This document shows, in pieces, positions 1 to 8,501 of a DNA stretch of 64,000 nucleotides; position 1 is the stretch's first letter; each line of letters opens with the position of its first letter. This DNA is from Desulforamulus aeronauticus DSM 10349. GTDB taxonomy: Bacteria > Bacillota > Desulfotomaculia > Desulfotomaculales > Desulfotomaculaceae. The notes under the pieces were generated by a model that saw only the letters and a program-made list of their open reading frames with translations, ran no database searches and was not told where the DNA came from. The stretch covers positions 62,001 to 126,000 of the forward strand of contig NZ_FRAR01000008.1 in NCBI RefSeq assembly GCF_900142375.1, in the 5' to 3' direction. A program made the position numbers and the translations under genes.

Positions 1-286
1 TTGAAGCCAAACCAAGTATTACCACGGCGCTGGCTAAGTCGGTTGCCACCATGATGGTCTTCCGGTTCAACCTGTCTCCCAGCACTCCGGCAAAGGGGTA
101 CGCGATAAGAACCGGCACTAAAGCCAGGAAGGAAAACAGTCCCACGGTAGCCGCCGAGCCACCGACATCAATAATATATAGGGGCATAATAACCATTTGG
201 ATGCCCGTTCCCGTATCGGATACCATCCTCCCCAGCAAGAGCAAAATGAGATTTGTATTTACAGGTTTCTTATCTTTTTTCCACAA
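1..286 (-). CDS. MFS transporter, N-terminal fragment (runs off the window)
   Basis: Reading leftwards from a TTG at 286, the translation gives a hydrophilic start followed by two membrane segments. The loop between them carries GDRLNRKT, the motif-A loop (G-D-R-x-x-R-K/R) typical of major facilitator superfamily transporters between TM2 and TM3. An AGAAGG ribosome binding site lies 6 nt or so upstream of the TTG; a GTG at 295 is an in-frame alternative. The remaining gene lies outside the window, so the substrate cannot be judged. The gene is codirectional with the downstream-lying phosphotransferase gene but separated from it by a terminator. Confidence 0.75.
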   Translation of the reverse strand, partial: MWKKDKKPVNTNLILLLLGRMVSDTGTGIQMVIMPLYIIDVGGSAATVGLFSFLALVPVLIAYPFAGVLGDRLNRKTIMVATDLASAVVILGLAS

Positions 287-310
287 GTGCAACACCTTCT
301 TTTCTGTCTG

Positions 311-340
311 AAAAAGCGACCCAGTTAAGGGTCGCTTTTT
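311..340 (-). terminator. Intrinsic terminator after the phosphotransferase-like gene
   Basis: A perfect inverted repeat (AAAAAGCGACCC / GGGTCGCTTTTT) with a 6-nt loop is followed by a T run on either strand. It sits 50 nt past the stop of the minus-strand gene ending at 394 and just upstream of the MFS gene. Confidence 0.85.
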
Positions 341-393
341 ATCACTTCAAGCTCATTTATCCCTCCTGCAGTAGGAAAATGTCATTTCCCTTG

Positions 394-3063
394 CTACAGG
401 ATTTCTACATACCCTTCAGTTCCGTTGACCCGGATACGCTGTCCATCCTTAATTAGCTTGGTAGCATTTTCCACGCTGACAACTGCCGGAAGACCGTATT
501 CCCTTGCCACAACAGCGCCATGGGTCATCATGCCACCCACCTCGGTCACCAGGCCTTTAATGGATACAAACACCGGTGTCCAGCTGGGGTCAGTAAAGGT
601 AGTGACCAAAATATCGCCTTCTTCGATATTGGCATCCTCCATTTTTAAAATAACACGTGCCCGGCCCTCAATGATGCCGGATGAAACTGCTACGCCTGCC
701 AAAGCACCTTTGGGTATGTTTTCGGTATCATATGCACTGGAGATAATCTCACCTTCAGAGGTAATGACACGGGGAGGTGTCAGCTTTTCAAAAATCTCAT
801 AGTCTTCTTTTCTCTTGGCAATGATGTTGGAATCCACCCGGTTTGTTCTAACTGTTTCCCTCAATTCCGCAAAGGTTAAATAGTATATATCCTCCCGATC
901 TCTTATCACACCCTGTTGCACCAGTTTATCGGCTTCCTTCAGCAATGCTTGCTTGAGAATCCAGAGATAGCAGACAATCAGATACTTGTTATATTCCCTG
1001 AAACCGGCGAAATTGCGCAAAACGCTTATCATCTTCTTGGTCTTTTTGGCTTTGCTCTGACCACCGGGCAGCTGTTCCAGACGTTTCAGAATATCCTGCT
1101 CCTTCTGTCTTGCTTGCTGCAGGCCTTGTTCAAATTTCATACTGTGGGCACCAGGTCCAAAAGTCTTGATATTGCTGAGAATCATGGGAATGAGTATTGT
1201 CGGCCTCTCATTCCACCGCGTCCTGGTTATATCAATTTCCGCCGAACAACGCATACCGTATTTTTTAAGATAGGCCCGGATTGAATCACTGACAACTTTA
1301 CCGCCTTCCAATTTAGCTAAATCCTCAAAAAATGTCTCGTCGTTGGCATGTTGAAAATATTCAATCACTGCCGGATATTTTCTTACGACATCCGCTACGT
1401 CCAAAAGTTCCAGTCCCATTTCGGAGGTAACATTATCGGGTACCGATTGGGCAAGAGTATCGGCTGCATTCTTTTCACCCAGCCATTTCTGCATGTTTTT
1501 GTTGATCCAAGAGGTAGCGAAGGCTCCTGCAAAAACCGCACCGTAGCCAGCAAAAACAGTATTTTTTAGTTCCTCAAAACTAGTAAAGATAAAATCAAAC
1601 AGTTCATTTCCCGATACTTTAGCAATCCTTTGCTCCAAGCCACGCATTACCATCTCATCATGGGCTATAAGGTTTGTAACAATAGCATGATCGTTTTTCA
1701 GATAGGTTTTTAAAGTGTCGATCCCCCACCTCAACCACACTGAAACCCCCATCATCGATGACTTTTCCCGTGACAACCCTTTGATAAAATCCTTCCGCTT
1801 CAGAATATTATAAATAGCCTTCTGCATCAAAACATCCACTGAGTCAACGCCTTTGACTAAAGCCTTGCTGATGATCGGTGTGCTGAGTTCACGAGATGCA
1901 TCTATATATAACCTTCCTCCGATCTCAATCATAGGCGAACCGGAAATCAATTTAAAAAATTCCTGAAAGAAGCTGTAGCCCAATGGCTTCATTGCTTCCG
2001 TCATCATCTGCCGATGAGCGAAGGAAAAATAAACATGGTTTTTCCCATCTTCCACCTCCGGTGCAGGGTATAAGGTGGTGATGGGACGACTCTGAACGAT
2101 GAATATGACCGGGGCCACACCTCCCTTTGCAACTTGGCTATCGGGGTCGGCGCTATGTCTCCAATGGATGCACCACTCAATGTCCTGGGGGCGGCCAAAA
2201 TACGCCTCAATCTTTCTGCCCATACGTTCCAGCTGTAAAATTTGCTCGTCCGTCAGCGCCTGACTATTTTGCCGCTCAGATTCAATCTCTCTTGCCTCCG
2301 TGCCGCCTTTTTCTACTGAATAAATAGCCAGTTTCTTGGTGGATATCTTCTTATCGACGATCTCGCCAGCCTTCACCTTATAAATATCAGCATTCACTAG
2401 GCCGGAGACCAGAGCCTCGCCAAGACCAAAGCTGGCGTCAATGGACAGCACTTTCCGGTTAGAGGTGACGGGATCGGCTGTAAACAGAATCCCCGATGCC
2501 TGCGGGAAAACCATCCGCTGGACGACTACAGACAAATAAACCTTGCGGTGGTCAAAGCCGTTTTGGATACGATAGGTTACGGCCCGGTCGGTAAACAACG
2601 ACGCCCAGCACTTGCTAATATGATGTAAAATCGCATCTCTTCCGATAATATTCAAATACGTATCTTGCTGGCCGGCAAATGAGGCCGTTGGCAAATCCTC
2701 TGCCGTAGCACTGGAACGTACGGCATAGGCCTCTTTTTCACCAAGTTCGGCCAGCCGGCGGCTGATCTCGTCATGGATATCCATAGGAATGGCTATCCCT
2801 TCGATAACCCTGCGAATCTGTCCGCTGGTTGCACTGATTTTTTCTCTGTCAACCGCCTTTAAAAGGGACAATTGATCAAGCAATTCGTTAAGTTCCGACG
2901 TTTGCCCAATTATTCTCTTGTAGGCTTCGGTGGTGACACAAAAGCCCTCCGGTACCTGTATCCCCTCAATTCTGGATAACTCCCCCAGGTTAGCACCTTT
3001 GCCCCCAACCATCATCAGCTTTGTTTTATCAATCTCCTGAAAGCCAAGCACATATGAACTCAT
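394..3063 (-). CDS. Rifampicin phosphotransferase-like / PEP-synthase-family enzyme
   Basis: An 889-residue protein with the layout of phosphoenolpyruvate synthase relatives: an N-terminal ATP-grasp domain (VGGKGANLGEL near residue 20 and RSSATAEDLPTASFAGQQ), a central ~450-residue domain starting with FAHRQMMTEAMKPLG, and a C-terminal swivelling phosphohistidine domain with GGMMTHGAVVAREYGLP (predicted His848). The central domain and the MTHG form of the His motif match rifamycin-inactivating phosphotransferases (Rph, about 860-870 residues) better than true PpsA, which has a TCHA-type His motif. The start is set at ATG 3063 because AGGAGGG precedes it at good spacing. It follows a TetR gene by about 50 nt and is probably co-transcribed with it. 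A PEP synthase role cannot be excluded from sequence alone. Confidence 0.75.
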   Translation of the reverse strand: MSSYVLGFQEIDKTKLMMVGGKGANLGELSRIEGIQVPEGFCVTTEAYKRIIGQTSELNELLDQLSLLKAVDREKISATSGQIRRVIEGIAIPMDIHDEISRRLAELGEKEAYAVRSSATAEDLPTASFAGQQDTYLNIIGRDAILHHISKCWASLFTDRAVTYRIQNGFDHRKVYLSVVVQRMVFPQASGILFTADPVTSNRKVLSIDASFGLGEALVSGLVNADIYKVKAGEIVDKKISTKKLAIYSVEKGGTEAREIESERQNSQALTDEQILQLERMGRKIEAYFGRPQDIEWCIHWRHSADPDSQVAKGGVAPVIFIVQSRPITTLYPAPEVEDGKNHVYFSFAHRQMMTEAMKPLGYSFFQEFFKLISGSPMIEIGGRLYIDASRELSTPIISKALVKGVDSVDVLMQKAIYNILKRKDFIKGLSREKSSMMGVSVWLRWGIDTLKTYLKNDHAIVTNLIAHDEMVMRGLEQRIAKVSGNELFDFIFTSFEELKNTVFAGYGAVFAGAFATSWINKNMQKWLGEKNAADTLAQSVPDNVTSEMGLELLDVADVVRKYPAVIEYFQHANDETFFEDLAKLEGGKVVSDSIRAYLKKYGMRCSAEIDITRTRWNERPTILIPMILSNIKTFGPGAHSMKFEQGLQQARQKEQDILKRLEQLPGGQSKAKKTKKMISVLRNFAGFREYNKYLIVCYLWILKQALLKEADKLVQQGVIRDREDIYYLTFAELRETVRTNRVDSNIIAKRKEDYEIFEKLTPPRVITSEGEIISSAYDTENIPKGALAGVAVSSGIIEGRARVILKMEDANIEEGDILVTTFTDPSWTPVFVSIKGLVTEVGGMMTHGAVVAREYGLPAVVSVENATKLIKDGQRIRVNGTEGYVEIL

Positions 3064-3111
3064 ACATGTCCCTCCTTGCCGGTTGTCAAACCAATCCTGT
3101 AGTGGCATTTA

Positions 3112-3708
3112 TCATTCCTTGTATACTGCGATTCCTTCCTTGATTATTTTGATGACATCGTTGAGTTTCTTTAAATACCTTTCCTCGTCTAAGCCGTTCC
3201 TGTAATACTCCTCCAAACCGAATGTGACAATCATAGCCACGACTATTTCCGAATCAATTTCAGGCCTGATTAGGCCTCGCTTCTTATCACGCTCAATCAT
3301 TTGCGCATACTTTTCGATGGACTTGGCACGGATCTTCGTAATGAATTCGCTGTTGTCTATCTCCATCATCATACCTATCATGGTATATTCCGCTTTAAAC
3401 TTGCCAAATTCAAGAGAAGCTTTGGTTTTTTGCAGAACAGTTTCAAAAAAGTCAGCATCCGGATTCAAGTCTTTAGTGTAGTGGGTCATTTTTTTCTTTT
3501 CTTTCCCGATTTCTTCCAGCATATAAAGATAGATGTCCTCTTTATCATTAAAATACTGGTAAAAGCTTCCCCAGGGTATTCCTGCAGACTTCACAATCTT
3601 GTTAAGAGATGCTTCGCTGAAAGGCCGGGTTGAAAATTCCTGTACGGCAGCGTCAAATATTCTCTTCTTCTTCTCGTCACTCAAATTATAAAAGGTGTCT
3701 TTAGGCAC
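3112..3708 (-). CDS. TetR/AcrR-family transcriptional regulator
   Basis: 198 residues beginning at GTG 3708 behind GGAGGTGG. The first ~60 residues form a TetR helix-turn-helix (RIFDAAVQEFSTRPFSEASLNKIVKSAG followed by GSFYQYFNDKEDI); the rest is a helical ligand-binding domain of no recognisable specificity. It is the first gene of a two-gene unit with the phosphotransferase-like gene, and a pair of palindromes lies about 45 nt upstream of its start, so autoregulation and control of the downstream enzyme are likely. Confidence 0.85.
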   Translation of the reverse strand: MPKDTFYNLSDEKKKRIFDAAVQEFSTRPFSEASLNKIVKSAGIPWGSFYQYFNDKEDIYLYMLEEIGKEKKKMTHYTKDLNPDADFFETVLQKTKASLEFGKFKAEYTMIGMMMEIDNSEFITKIRAKSIEKYAQMIERDKKRGLIRPEIDSEIVVAMIVTFGLEEYYRNGLDEERYLKKLNDVIKIIKEGIAVYKE

Positions 3709-3752
3709 ACTACCACCTCCTGCAAAAACAATATAACATAAATTTATCTATG

Positions 3753-3782
3753 TGAGAAGTATCTCACGTGAGAAACATCTCA
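3753..3782. promoter_or_regulatory. Tandem palindromic operators for the TetR-family regulator
   Basis: Two copies of the 14-bp palindrome TGAGA-N4-TCTCA (3753-3766 and 3769-3782) are separated by 2 bp, giving a 16-bp period. The outer arms also pair through the central TCTCACGTGAGA. The position just upstream of the TetR gene suits a repressor operator. Binding by this regulator is inferred. Confidence 0.6.
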
Positions 3783-3856
3783 TATTATTTTATGGAAATA
3801 TTATAAAGAATATACAGTACTGCGCCCATCTTGAATTCTTCTGTCCTTAAATAAGG

Positions 3857-3890
3857 AAAAACCGGTCAAGGTGTATTTCACCCCGACCAG
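3857..3890 (-). terminator. Terminator of the AraC-type regulator gene
   Basis: On the minus strand a 12-bp stem (CUGGUCGGGGUG with CACCUUGACCGG, with three G-U pairs) closes a 5-nt loop and is followed by TTTTTCC. The G-U pairs only form in the minus-strand RNA, which assigns the strand. It lies about 160 nt after the stop at 4053. Confidence 0.75.
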
Positions 3891-4052
3891 TTCAGTTTTT
3901 ACTCTTATCCAATTTCATATTTTGTTAATCAATCGTAAAGATTCTAACGGTTACTACATAAACCGTTCAAAGCCTTTGTTACTGTCCCGTTCCCCCTCTC
4001 ATTTTGATCTGGGCAACAGCCTGCAGTTATTCCTAGTCATAGTATATTCGAA

Positions 4053-4973
4053 TTACCTCTTTACAGCGAATGCCCCACTACTAAGTCTCTCTGTATAGGG
4101 ACTTATCGGCTGATAAATATCTAATTCGCAATAATCATCCCTTGATAACGAGGTATCTATCAATTCAAATCTAAAAGTATCTGCTAATTTAAAACCTGAA
4201 TTTAAAATCCATTTAGAATACATGTAAACTAGCAATCGCCCTATCTGTCTTCCATTTATATCGTCTGGACGAAAGAATCCGACAAAACGAAAAACAACAT
4301 ATTTATGTGCCGGGATTTCCACCCCAACCATATCCTTTGGAACATTTGTCAAATCTTTAACCTGAACCGATGGCATATAGTAAATATAACCTTCATTATT
4401 AGCACTCCAATCTGTATATCCATAGTAAACCTGCGGATTAATCTGATTGGCAACTTTTTGTCTGTGACCATAAAAAAACTCTTGTCCTAGAAGGTTGGCC
4501 GTTCTGTCTCCTGATTTACTCATTATTTTATGCCTGGTACCTACTAAACATAATTTTTGCCTAAAAACAAAAAAGGGCTTATAGATAGCGGAATTATTTA
4601 CTGTATAAATATCATTAAGGTTTATTTTTTCTGTTAATCTTAGTGTCATTTGTTCTGATTTTACTTTTTGGGGAGTGTAGCCAAATCTCTTGCGAAACGC
4701 CCTAATATAAGACTGCTCATAGTCAAACCCGTAGTTGAAGGCAATATCAATAATTCTCATATTCGTATGGATTAAATCGTTAATACTTGCCGAAAGTTTG
4801 CGGGACTGGACGTAATCCATTAGCGATTCACCGGTCAATGATTTAAACATCCTATGCAGATGGTACTTGGAAATTTTGCAGTGTGCAGCAATTTCATCGA
4901 GGCTAATCTTATTGGAAAGATTAGCCTCGATATAGTTGATACCCGTTTTAATGGTGTCCTTTATATCTATCAT
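4053..4973 (-). CDS. AraC-family regulator with GyrI-like effector domain
   Basis: 306 residues. The N-terminal ~105 residues form a two-helix-turn-helix AraC/XylS DNA-binding domain (ISLDEIAAHCKISKYHLHRMF and DIAFNYGFDYEQSYIRAFRKRFG, then TPQKVK). The C-terminal ~150 residues resemble the GyrI/Rob-type small-molecule binding domain (VEIPAHKYVVFRFVG, YMYSKWILNSGF). Such proteins respond to drugs or other amphipathic ligands; the ligand is unknown here. It appears monocistronic, with its own terminator. Confidence 0.8.
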   Translation of the reverse strand: MIDIKDTIKTGINYIEANLSNKISLDEIAAHCKISKYHLHRMFKSLTGESLMDYVQSRKLSASINDLIHTNMRIIDIAFNYGFDYEQSYIRAFRKRFGYTPQKVKSEQMTLRLTEKINLNDIYTVNNSAIYKPFFVFRQKLCLVGTRHKIMSKSGDRTANLLGQEFFYGHRQKVANQINPQVYYGYTDWSANNEGYIYYMPSVQVKDLTNVPKDMVGVEIPAHKYVVFRFVGFFRPDDINGRQIGRLLVYMYSKWILNSGFKLADTFRFELIDTSLSRDDYCELDIYQPISPYTERLSSGAFAVKR

Positions 4974-5088
4974 AATGCCTCACTTTACAAACGTTCTTTT
5001 GTTTTATAATGTTTTCCTTAATTCTAAAGTTTGAATACTCTTTACTAATACATCTATTGCCAAACGATAGGAACATTGAAAATCTAAA

Positions 5089-6315
5089 TTAGAACGCCCT
5101 TAAAACTAGTGTAGCATTCTGACCACCAAAGCCAAAAGAATTAGTCATAGCATAAGTAATTTTTGCTTTTCTACCCTTATTAGGAATATAATCCAGGTCA
5201 CATTCCGGGTCTGGATTTTTATAATTGATGGTTGGTGGTAAATAACCATCCCTAATAGCAGATGTCGTAATAATAGCTTCAATGGCTCCTGCCGCTCCGA
5301 GCAAGTGACCTGTCATTGATTTTGTAGAGCTTACAGGGAGCTGATAGGCATAGTTTGCAAAAACAGATTTGATTGCTGCCGTTTCACTTCGGTCACCTAT
5401 TGGGGTTGATGTCCCGTGAGCATTTATATACCCAATCGTAGAAGGAGTTATTTCTGCATCCTCAATGGCCAATCTCATACAATTAGCGGCTCCGTCTTCA
5501 GAATTTGCAGTGATATGATAAGCATCATTAGTACAGCCATACCCTACCACTTCAGCAATTATCGTGGCACCTCGCTTTTGAGCGTGGTTAAGTTCCTCAA
5601 GAACCAGAACACCTGATCCTTCTCCCATTACAAATCCATCTCGTTGCAAATCGAATGGCCTACTGGCTTCGTGGGCATCTAAATTTGTTGTCATAGCCTT
5701 CATTGCGCAGAAACCTGCCATTGCCAACCTGGTAATAGGCGCTTCCGTCCCACCCGCTAACATAACATCAGCTACATTTCGCTGGATTAGTTTATAAGCA
5801 TCACCAATTGCGTTCGTTGAAGATGCACAAGCGGTAACAATGCACTCAGTAAATCCCTTAATTCCATGCTTAATAGAAATAAAGCCAGTTGCCATATTAG
5901 GTAACATCATTGGAATAAAGAAAGGACTAATCTTATGTACACCTTTTTCTAATAGTACGTTGTGTTGTTTCTCTAAGGTTTCAATCCCACCGATACCAGA
6001 ACCAATTATCACTCCCGTCCTCTTAGGATTAATTGAATCAAAATCCAGCCTTGAATCTTCAATAGCCAATCCTGTTGCCACCAAAGCATATTGCGTAAAC
6101 ATATCCATTCTTTTAAGTTCTTTCTTTTCAATAAAACCACTTGGGTTAAAATCCTTAATTTCTGCACCAACCTGTGTCGGAAGATCGGATATGTTAATTC
6201 GTTCAATTCTGGTGATGCCGGATTTCCCATTTCTTATTGAGTGCCAAAGATTATCCGCCCCCACTCCCAGGGCAGTTACTGCTCCCATACCTGTGATAAC
6301 TACACGTCTTTTCAT
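5089..6315 (-). CDS. fabF: 3-oxoacyl-[acyl-carrier-protein] synthase II (FabF)
   Basis: 408 residues, the normal family length. It carries the thiolase-fold Cys-His-His triad: Cys163 in VTACASSTNA, His in NAHGTSTPIGD and His in STKSMTGHLLGAAGA, plus the C-terminal NSFGFGGQNATLV. It elongates acyl-ACP by condensing malonyl-ACP in fatty acid synthesis. An AGGAGA ribosome binding site precedes ATG 6315. No other fab gene is adjacent, so this looks like a stand-alone or secondary copy rather than part of the main fab cluster. The upstream ~200 nt are AT-rich; I could not find a clear FapR or FabT box. Confidence 0.93.
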   Translation of the reverse strand: MKRRVVITGMGAVTALGVGADNLWHSIRNGKSGITRIERINISDLPTQVGAEIKDFNPSGFIEKKELKRMDMFTQYALVATGLAIEDSRLDFDSINPKRTGVIIGSGIGGIETLEKQHNVLLEKGVHKISPFFIPMMLPNMATGFISIKHGIKGFTECIVTACASSTNAIGDAYKLIQRNVADVMLAGGTEAPITRLAMAGFCAMKAMTTNLDAHEASRPFDLQRDGFVMGEGSGVLVLEELNHAQKRGATIIAEVVGYGCTNDAYHITANSEDGAANCMRLAIEDAEITPSTIGYINAHGTSTPIGDRSETAAIKSVFANYAYQLPVSSTKSMTGHLLGAAGAIEAIITTSAIRDGYLPPTINYKNPDPECDLDYIPNKGRKAKITYAMTNSFGFGGQNATLVLRAF

Positions 6316-6550
6316 AGTAGAAGTCTCCTTTATTGCTATTAAAATACCGCTTACTTCCTCTACTGCAAGATCAAAATTTCATTTTATAACTTTAACACAC
6401 GTATTTTTTAAATAATGAACAACTATTGCTCTTGCTTTACTTTTTTTGTAAATATTTATGCTCCAAGGTACCCTCTTTCAGGATAAGTAGCTTTAATAAG
6501 GAATGTTTGTCCTCAAAACTCACCGTAGAGCTTATAACTCTTAAAGAAAA

Positions 6551-6580
6551 ACCCACCTTCATTTAATGCTAAGGTGGGTC
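6551..6580 (-). terminator. Terminator after the TehA-like gene
   Basis: ACCCACCTT and AAGGTGGGT pair around an 11-nt loop; on the minus strand the stem is followed by TTTTTC. It lies 60 nt past the stop at 6641. The 6581-6640 stretch shows nothing else, and 6316-6550 holds only the fabF upstream region. Confidence 0.8.
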
Positions 6581-6640
6581 TAATGCCTTTTATAGTTACG
6601 GTACAGGAAGTTGTGCAGATGTAGGACGTTAAGCTCTCGA

Positions 6641-7588
6641 TTAATCTGGAACACAGACAGCTTTTCGACGAAAAGCGTTTATCGTTTGAACCGCTACGAT
6701 AGCGATAATTAGAGTGGTTACGGCTATAAAAATAGCTGCCAGCCACCCGAGCAGGGCTAGTCCGGTAAACTTAAAGGCCAGAGTAGTGGCAATGGTCGCA
6801 GCGCACATGGGGAAAGTGTAAGCCCACCAGGATACAAAGAAGTTCAATCCTATGAAATTACGCGCCATTGAGAATAGCAAAAAAACAAAGAAGATCGCCA
6901 CATATAAGAGAACGCGGGCAAAACCGTCCATTTCCCCTGTCATTTTTGTATAAGAGGCAAATCCCATTGCCGGAGGGGCAACCAAAATAAACAGCGTAGG
7001 CATTAGCTTGGGTGGAAGTGGATTATGGAAGATGATACGGTAAAATATTACAGTAAACAATACCAGCCAGAAAAACAGACCCACGCTAAAAAAGAACCAC
7101 ATCAATTCTATATGGGCAAACTCTACGCCGGCGATCGGCACCAGGATGTTACCGACCACGGGAATAAACCAGGCTGGGTTGGAGTGAGCAATCTCATAGC
7201 TGCGGTTAATCCAGCGGGACATAATGATAATCGTAAAGACAAAGTGCAGGCCCGCGCCGGCTATCCATAAATACCTAGCCACTTCATGGGATACCTCCAG
7301 CGTGCCGATACTCAATAATAGCAGGCTGATAGATATAGCCGGGAAGAAACTGGCTTTGACTGGGTGATTAAACTCATTCACTACTTCCGTAGTGTGTTTA
7401 GCCAGTTTGGTTAAATAGACAGCTCCGACCACCGCGAACACTATATAGGCTATCACCAGCAGCACCAAGCCAATTCCTAAATGCAGCCCAAAGACCTGCT
7501 CAAACCGCTGATAAGCAATAGACAATCCGCATAGCCCCATCACGCTGGCAAACAACCCAATAGGAAAAAATTGCACAACATGACCCAA
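6641..7588 (-). CDS. TDT / SLAC1-TehA family anion or dicarboxylate transporter
   Basis: 315 residues with about ten evenly spaced hydrophobic segments, matching the 10-TM tellurite-resistance/dicarboxylate transporter (TehA, SLAC1) fold. Recognisable motifs include FFPIGLFASVMGLCGLS at the N terminus, NPAWFIPVVGNILVPIAG in the middle and NFFVSWWAYTFPMCA near the end. It is probably an inner-membrane channel or carrier for anions, C4-dicarboxylates or sulfite; the substrate cannot be read from sequence. It is monocistronic, with a terminator at 6551-6580. Confidence 0.82.
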   Translation of the reverse strand: MGHVVQFFPIGLFASVMGLCGLSIAYQRFEQVFGLHLGIGLVLLVIAYIVFAVVGAVYLTKLAKHTTEVVNEFNHPVKASFFPAISISLLLLSIGTLEVSHEVARYLWIAGAGLHFVFTIIIMSRWINRSYEIAHSNPAWFIPVVGNILVPIAGVEFAHIELMWFFFSVGLFFWLVLFTVIFYRIIFHNPLPPKLMPTLFILVAPPAMGFASYTKMTGEMDGFARVLLYVAIFFVFLLFSMARNFIGLNFFVSWWAYTFPMCAATIATTLAFKFTGLALLGWLAAIFIAVTTLIIAIVAVQTINAFRRKAVCVPD

Positions 7589-7740
7589 AATAAATCACTC
7601 CTTATAAAAGCATTTATTTATATAAACATTACTTATAGTACATCCGAAACTTCTCGTTGACTTGTTTAACTATACTTAGTGACTTCTTAGAAAAACTTGG
7701 CTTGCGCCAAGTCTTTAAAAAGAAATTCCATTGACCCCTT

Positions 7741-7842
7741 ACTTTGATTATAGTCAAAGAACTTCGAAAGAGAAATATATTAGCGGATTCATGAGTAACT
7801 CATAAATTTCATAGTTGCTTGCGCTGTACAGTATGCTTTTTA
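7741..7842 (+). promoter_or_regulatory. Promoter and palindromes upstream of the hxlR remnant
   Basis: TTGCGC and TATAAT separated by 16 bp (about 7816-7842) form a promoter reading into the hxlR fragment. Two inverted repeats precede it, CTTTGA-N6-TCAAAG (7741-7758) and ATGAG-N3-CTCAT (7789-7801), plausible operators. Between 7589 and 7740 I see one small hairpin (ACTTGGC/GCCAAGT, about 7695-7713) and no gene. Confidence 0.45.
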
Positions 7843-7869
7843 TAATTACCATAAAGGAGGTTGTATAGA

Positions 7870-8019
7870 ATGTATAAACCCAAGTTAGAAAAAGATATTC
7901 GTTGCCCACTGGAATATGGCTTGGAATTTTTCGGTGGGAAATGGAAGTCGCAGATTATCTGTGTTCTGGCAGAGAAAGAGGTTCTGCGTTATAGCTCTCT
8001 GCGCAAGGAAATGACCTAG
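7870..8019 (+). pseudogene. Truncated HxlR-family regulator
   Basis: An AAGGAGG site precedes ATG 7870, and 49 codons encode the N-terminal winged-helix part of an HxlR (DUF24) regulator (CPLEYGLEFFGGKWKSQIICVLA, LRYSSLRKEMT). The frame then stops at TAG 8019, where family members normally continue for about 55-60 residues. The promoter, ribosome binding site and start are intact, so this looks like a recent deletion that fused the 5' part to unrelated sequence. Confidence 0.75.
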
Positions 8020-8020
8020 T

Positions 8021-8122
8021 GATACCTACATCAACTGTGGAAGTAGGAATTATCAGGATACCATGGAAGATATGTTTGAACATATAAACCTTCCAGATGA
8101 ACCAATGGTTGCAGGTGCGTGA
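8021..8122 (+). pseudogene. C-terminal gene fragment fused behind the hxlR remnant
   Basis: Immediately after the hxlR stop, another frame reads 33 residues ending in MFEHINLPDEPMVAGA and a TGA. It has no start of its own and looks like the tail of a deleted oxidoreductase-like gene, consistent with the usual pairing of HxlR regulators with redox enzymes. I cannot name the family. From 8123 to 8290 I see only a 12-bp palindrome (ACGATATATCGT, about 8259-8270). Confidence 0.35.
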
Positions 8123-8292
8123 ATAATATGCCGAGATAGAGCCAACGTTTCGATGTGCGAGAGCCACCTGAAACTGCCTTTAGTACCCTTAATACTGCAT
8201 AACATGGATACTGTTCATTACAAACTTGGACTGAGGAACCCGATTCTAAATCCTACGATATATCGTAAATTACGGTGAAGACATAATAACTA

Positions 8293-8322
8293 TTGTTTGA
8301 ATAGGGGATAGTGTGTTATGAT
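8293..8322 (+). promoter_or_regulatory. Promoter of the rlmA-type leader
   Basis: TTGTTT (8293-8298) and TATGAT (8317-8322) are 18 bp apart. Transcription would start near 8330 and include the short leader ORF and the hairpin before the methyltransferase gene. Confidence 0.5.
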
Positions 8323-8368
8323 GCTTAAGTTCTAAATCTATTACTTAACTTAGGAGATGTTTTTAGCT

Positions 8369-8398
8369 GTGATCATCCAATTTATTCGTTTACGGTAA
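8369..8398 (+). CDS. Putative regulatory leader peptide (MIIQFIRLR)
   Basis: A 9-codon ORF starts at GTG 8369, 12 nt after AGGAG (8352-8356), and ends with CGT-TTA-CGG-TAA. An in-frame ATG at 8357 would give 13 codons but abuts the Shine-Dalgarno. The peptide ends in Arg-Leu-Arg. Drug-sensing leaders such as ErmDL use the same Arg-x-Arg type motif to stall macrolide- or ketolide-bound ribosomes. It sits just upstream of a terminator-like hairpin and an rRNA methyltransferase gene, exactly where a ribosome-mediated attenuator would need it. Function is inferred, not shown. Confidence 0.5.
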   Translation: MIIQFIRLR

Positions 8399-8401
8399 TG
8401 T

Positions 8402-8466
8402 AAGGTACAGACCACTTAGGCTCGGCCCAACTTATGGGCTTGGGTTTATTTGACTGTGCCTTTTTT
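8402..8466 (+). terminator. Attenuator hairpin before the rRNA methyltransferase gene
   Basis: AAGGTACAG (8402-8410) pairs with CTGTGCCTT (8454-8462) with one G-U pair, enclosing an inner GCCCAA/TTGGGT hairpin, and is followed by a T run to 8466. It starts 3 nt after the stop of the leader ORF, so a stalled ribosome would cover its 5' arm. Confidence 0.6.
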
Positions 8467-8501
8467 CATTCACGTACAACGGATGAATGGGGTGCTTTTT
8501 T

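Noticed and set aside
394-3108. Start of the phosphotransferase-like gene at 3108
   Set aside because: The AGGAGGG site lies inside that longer frame and points to ATG 3063, where homology to the family begins.
6513-6746. A 77-codon minus-strand frame overlapping the TehA-like gene end
   Set aside because: It is the antiparallel-free alternative frame of the transporter's 3' end and runs across its terminator; no ribosome binding site or family features.
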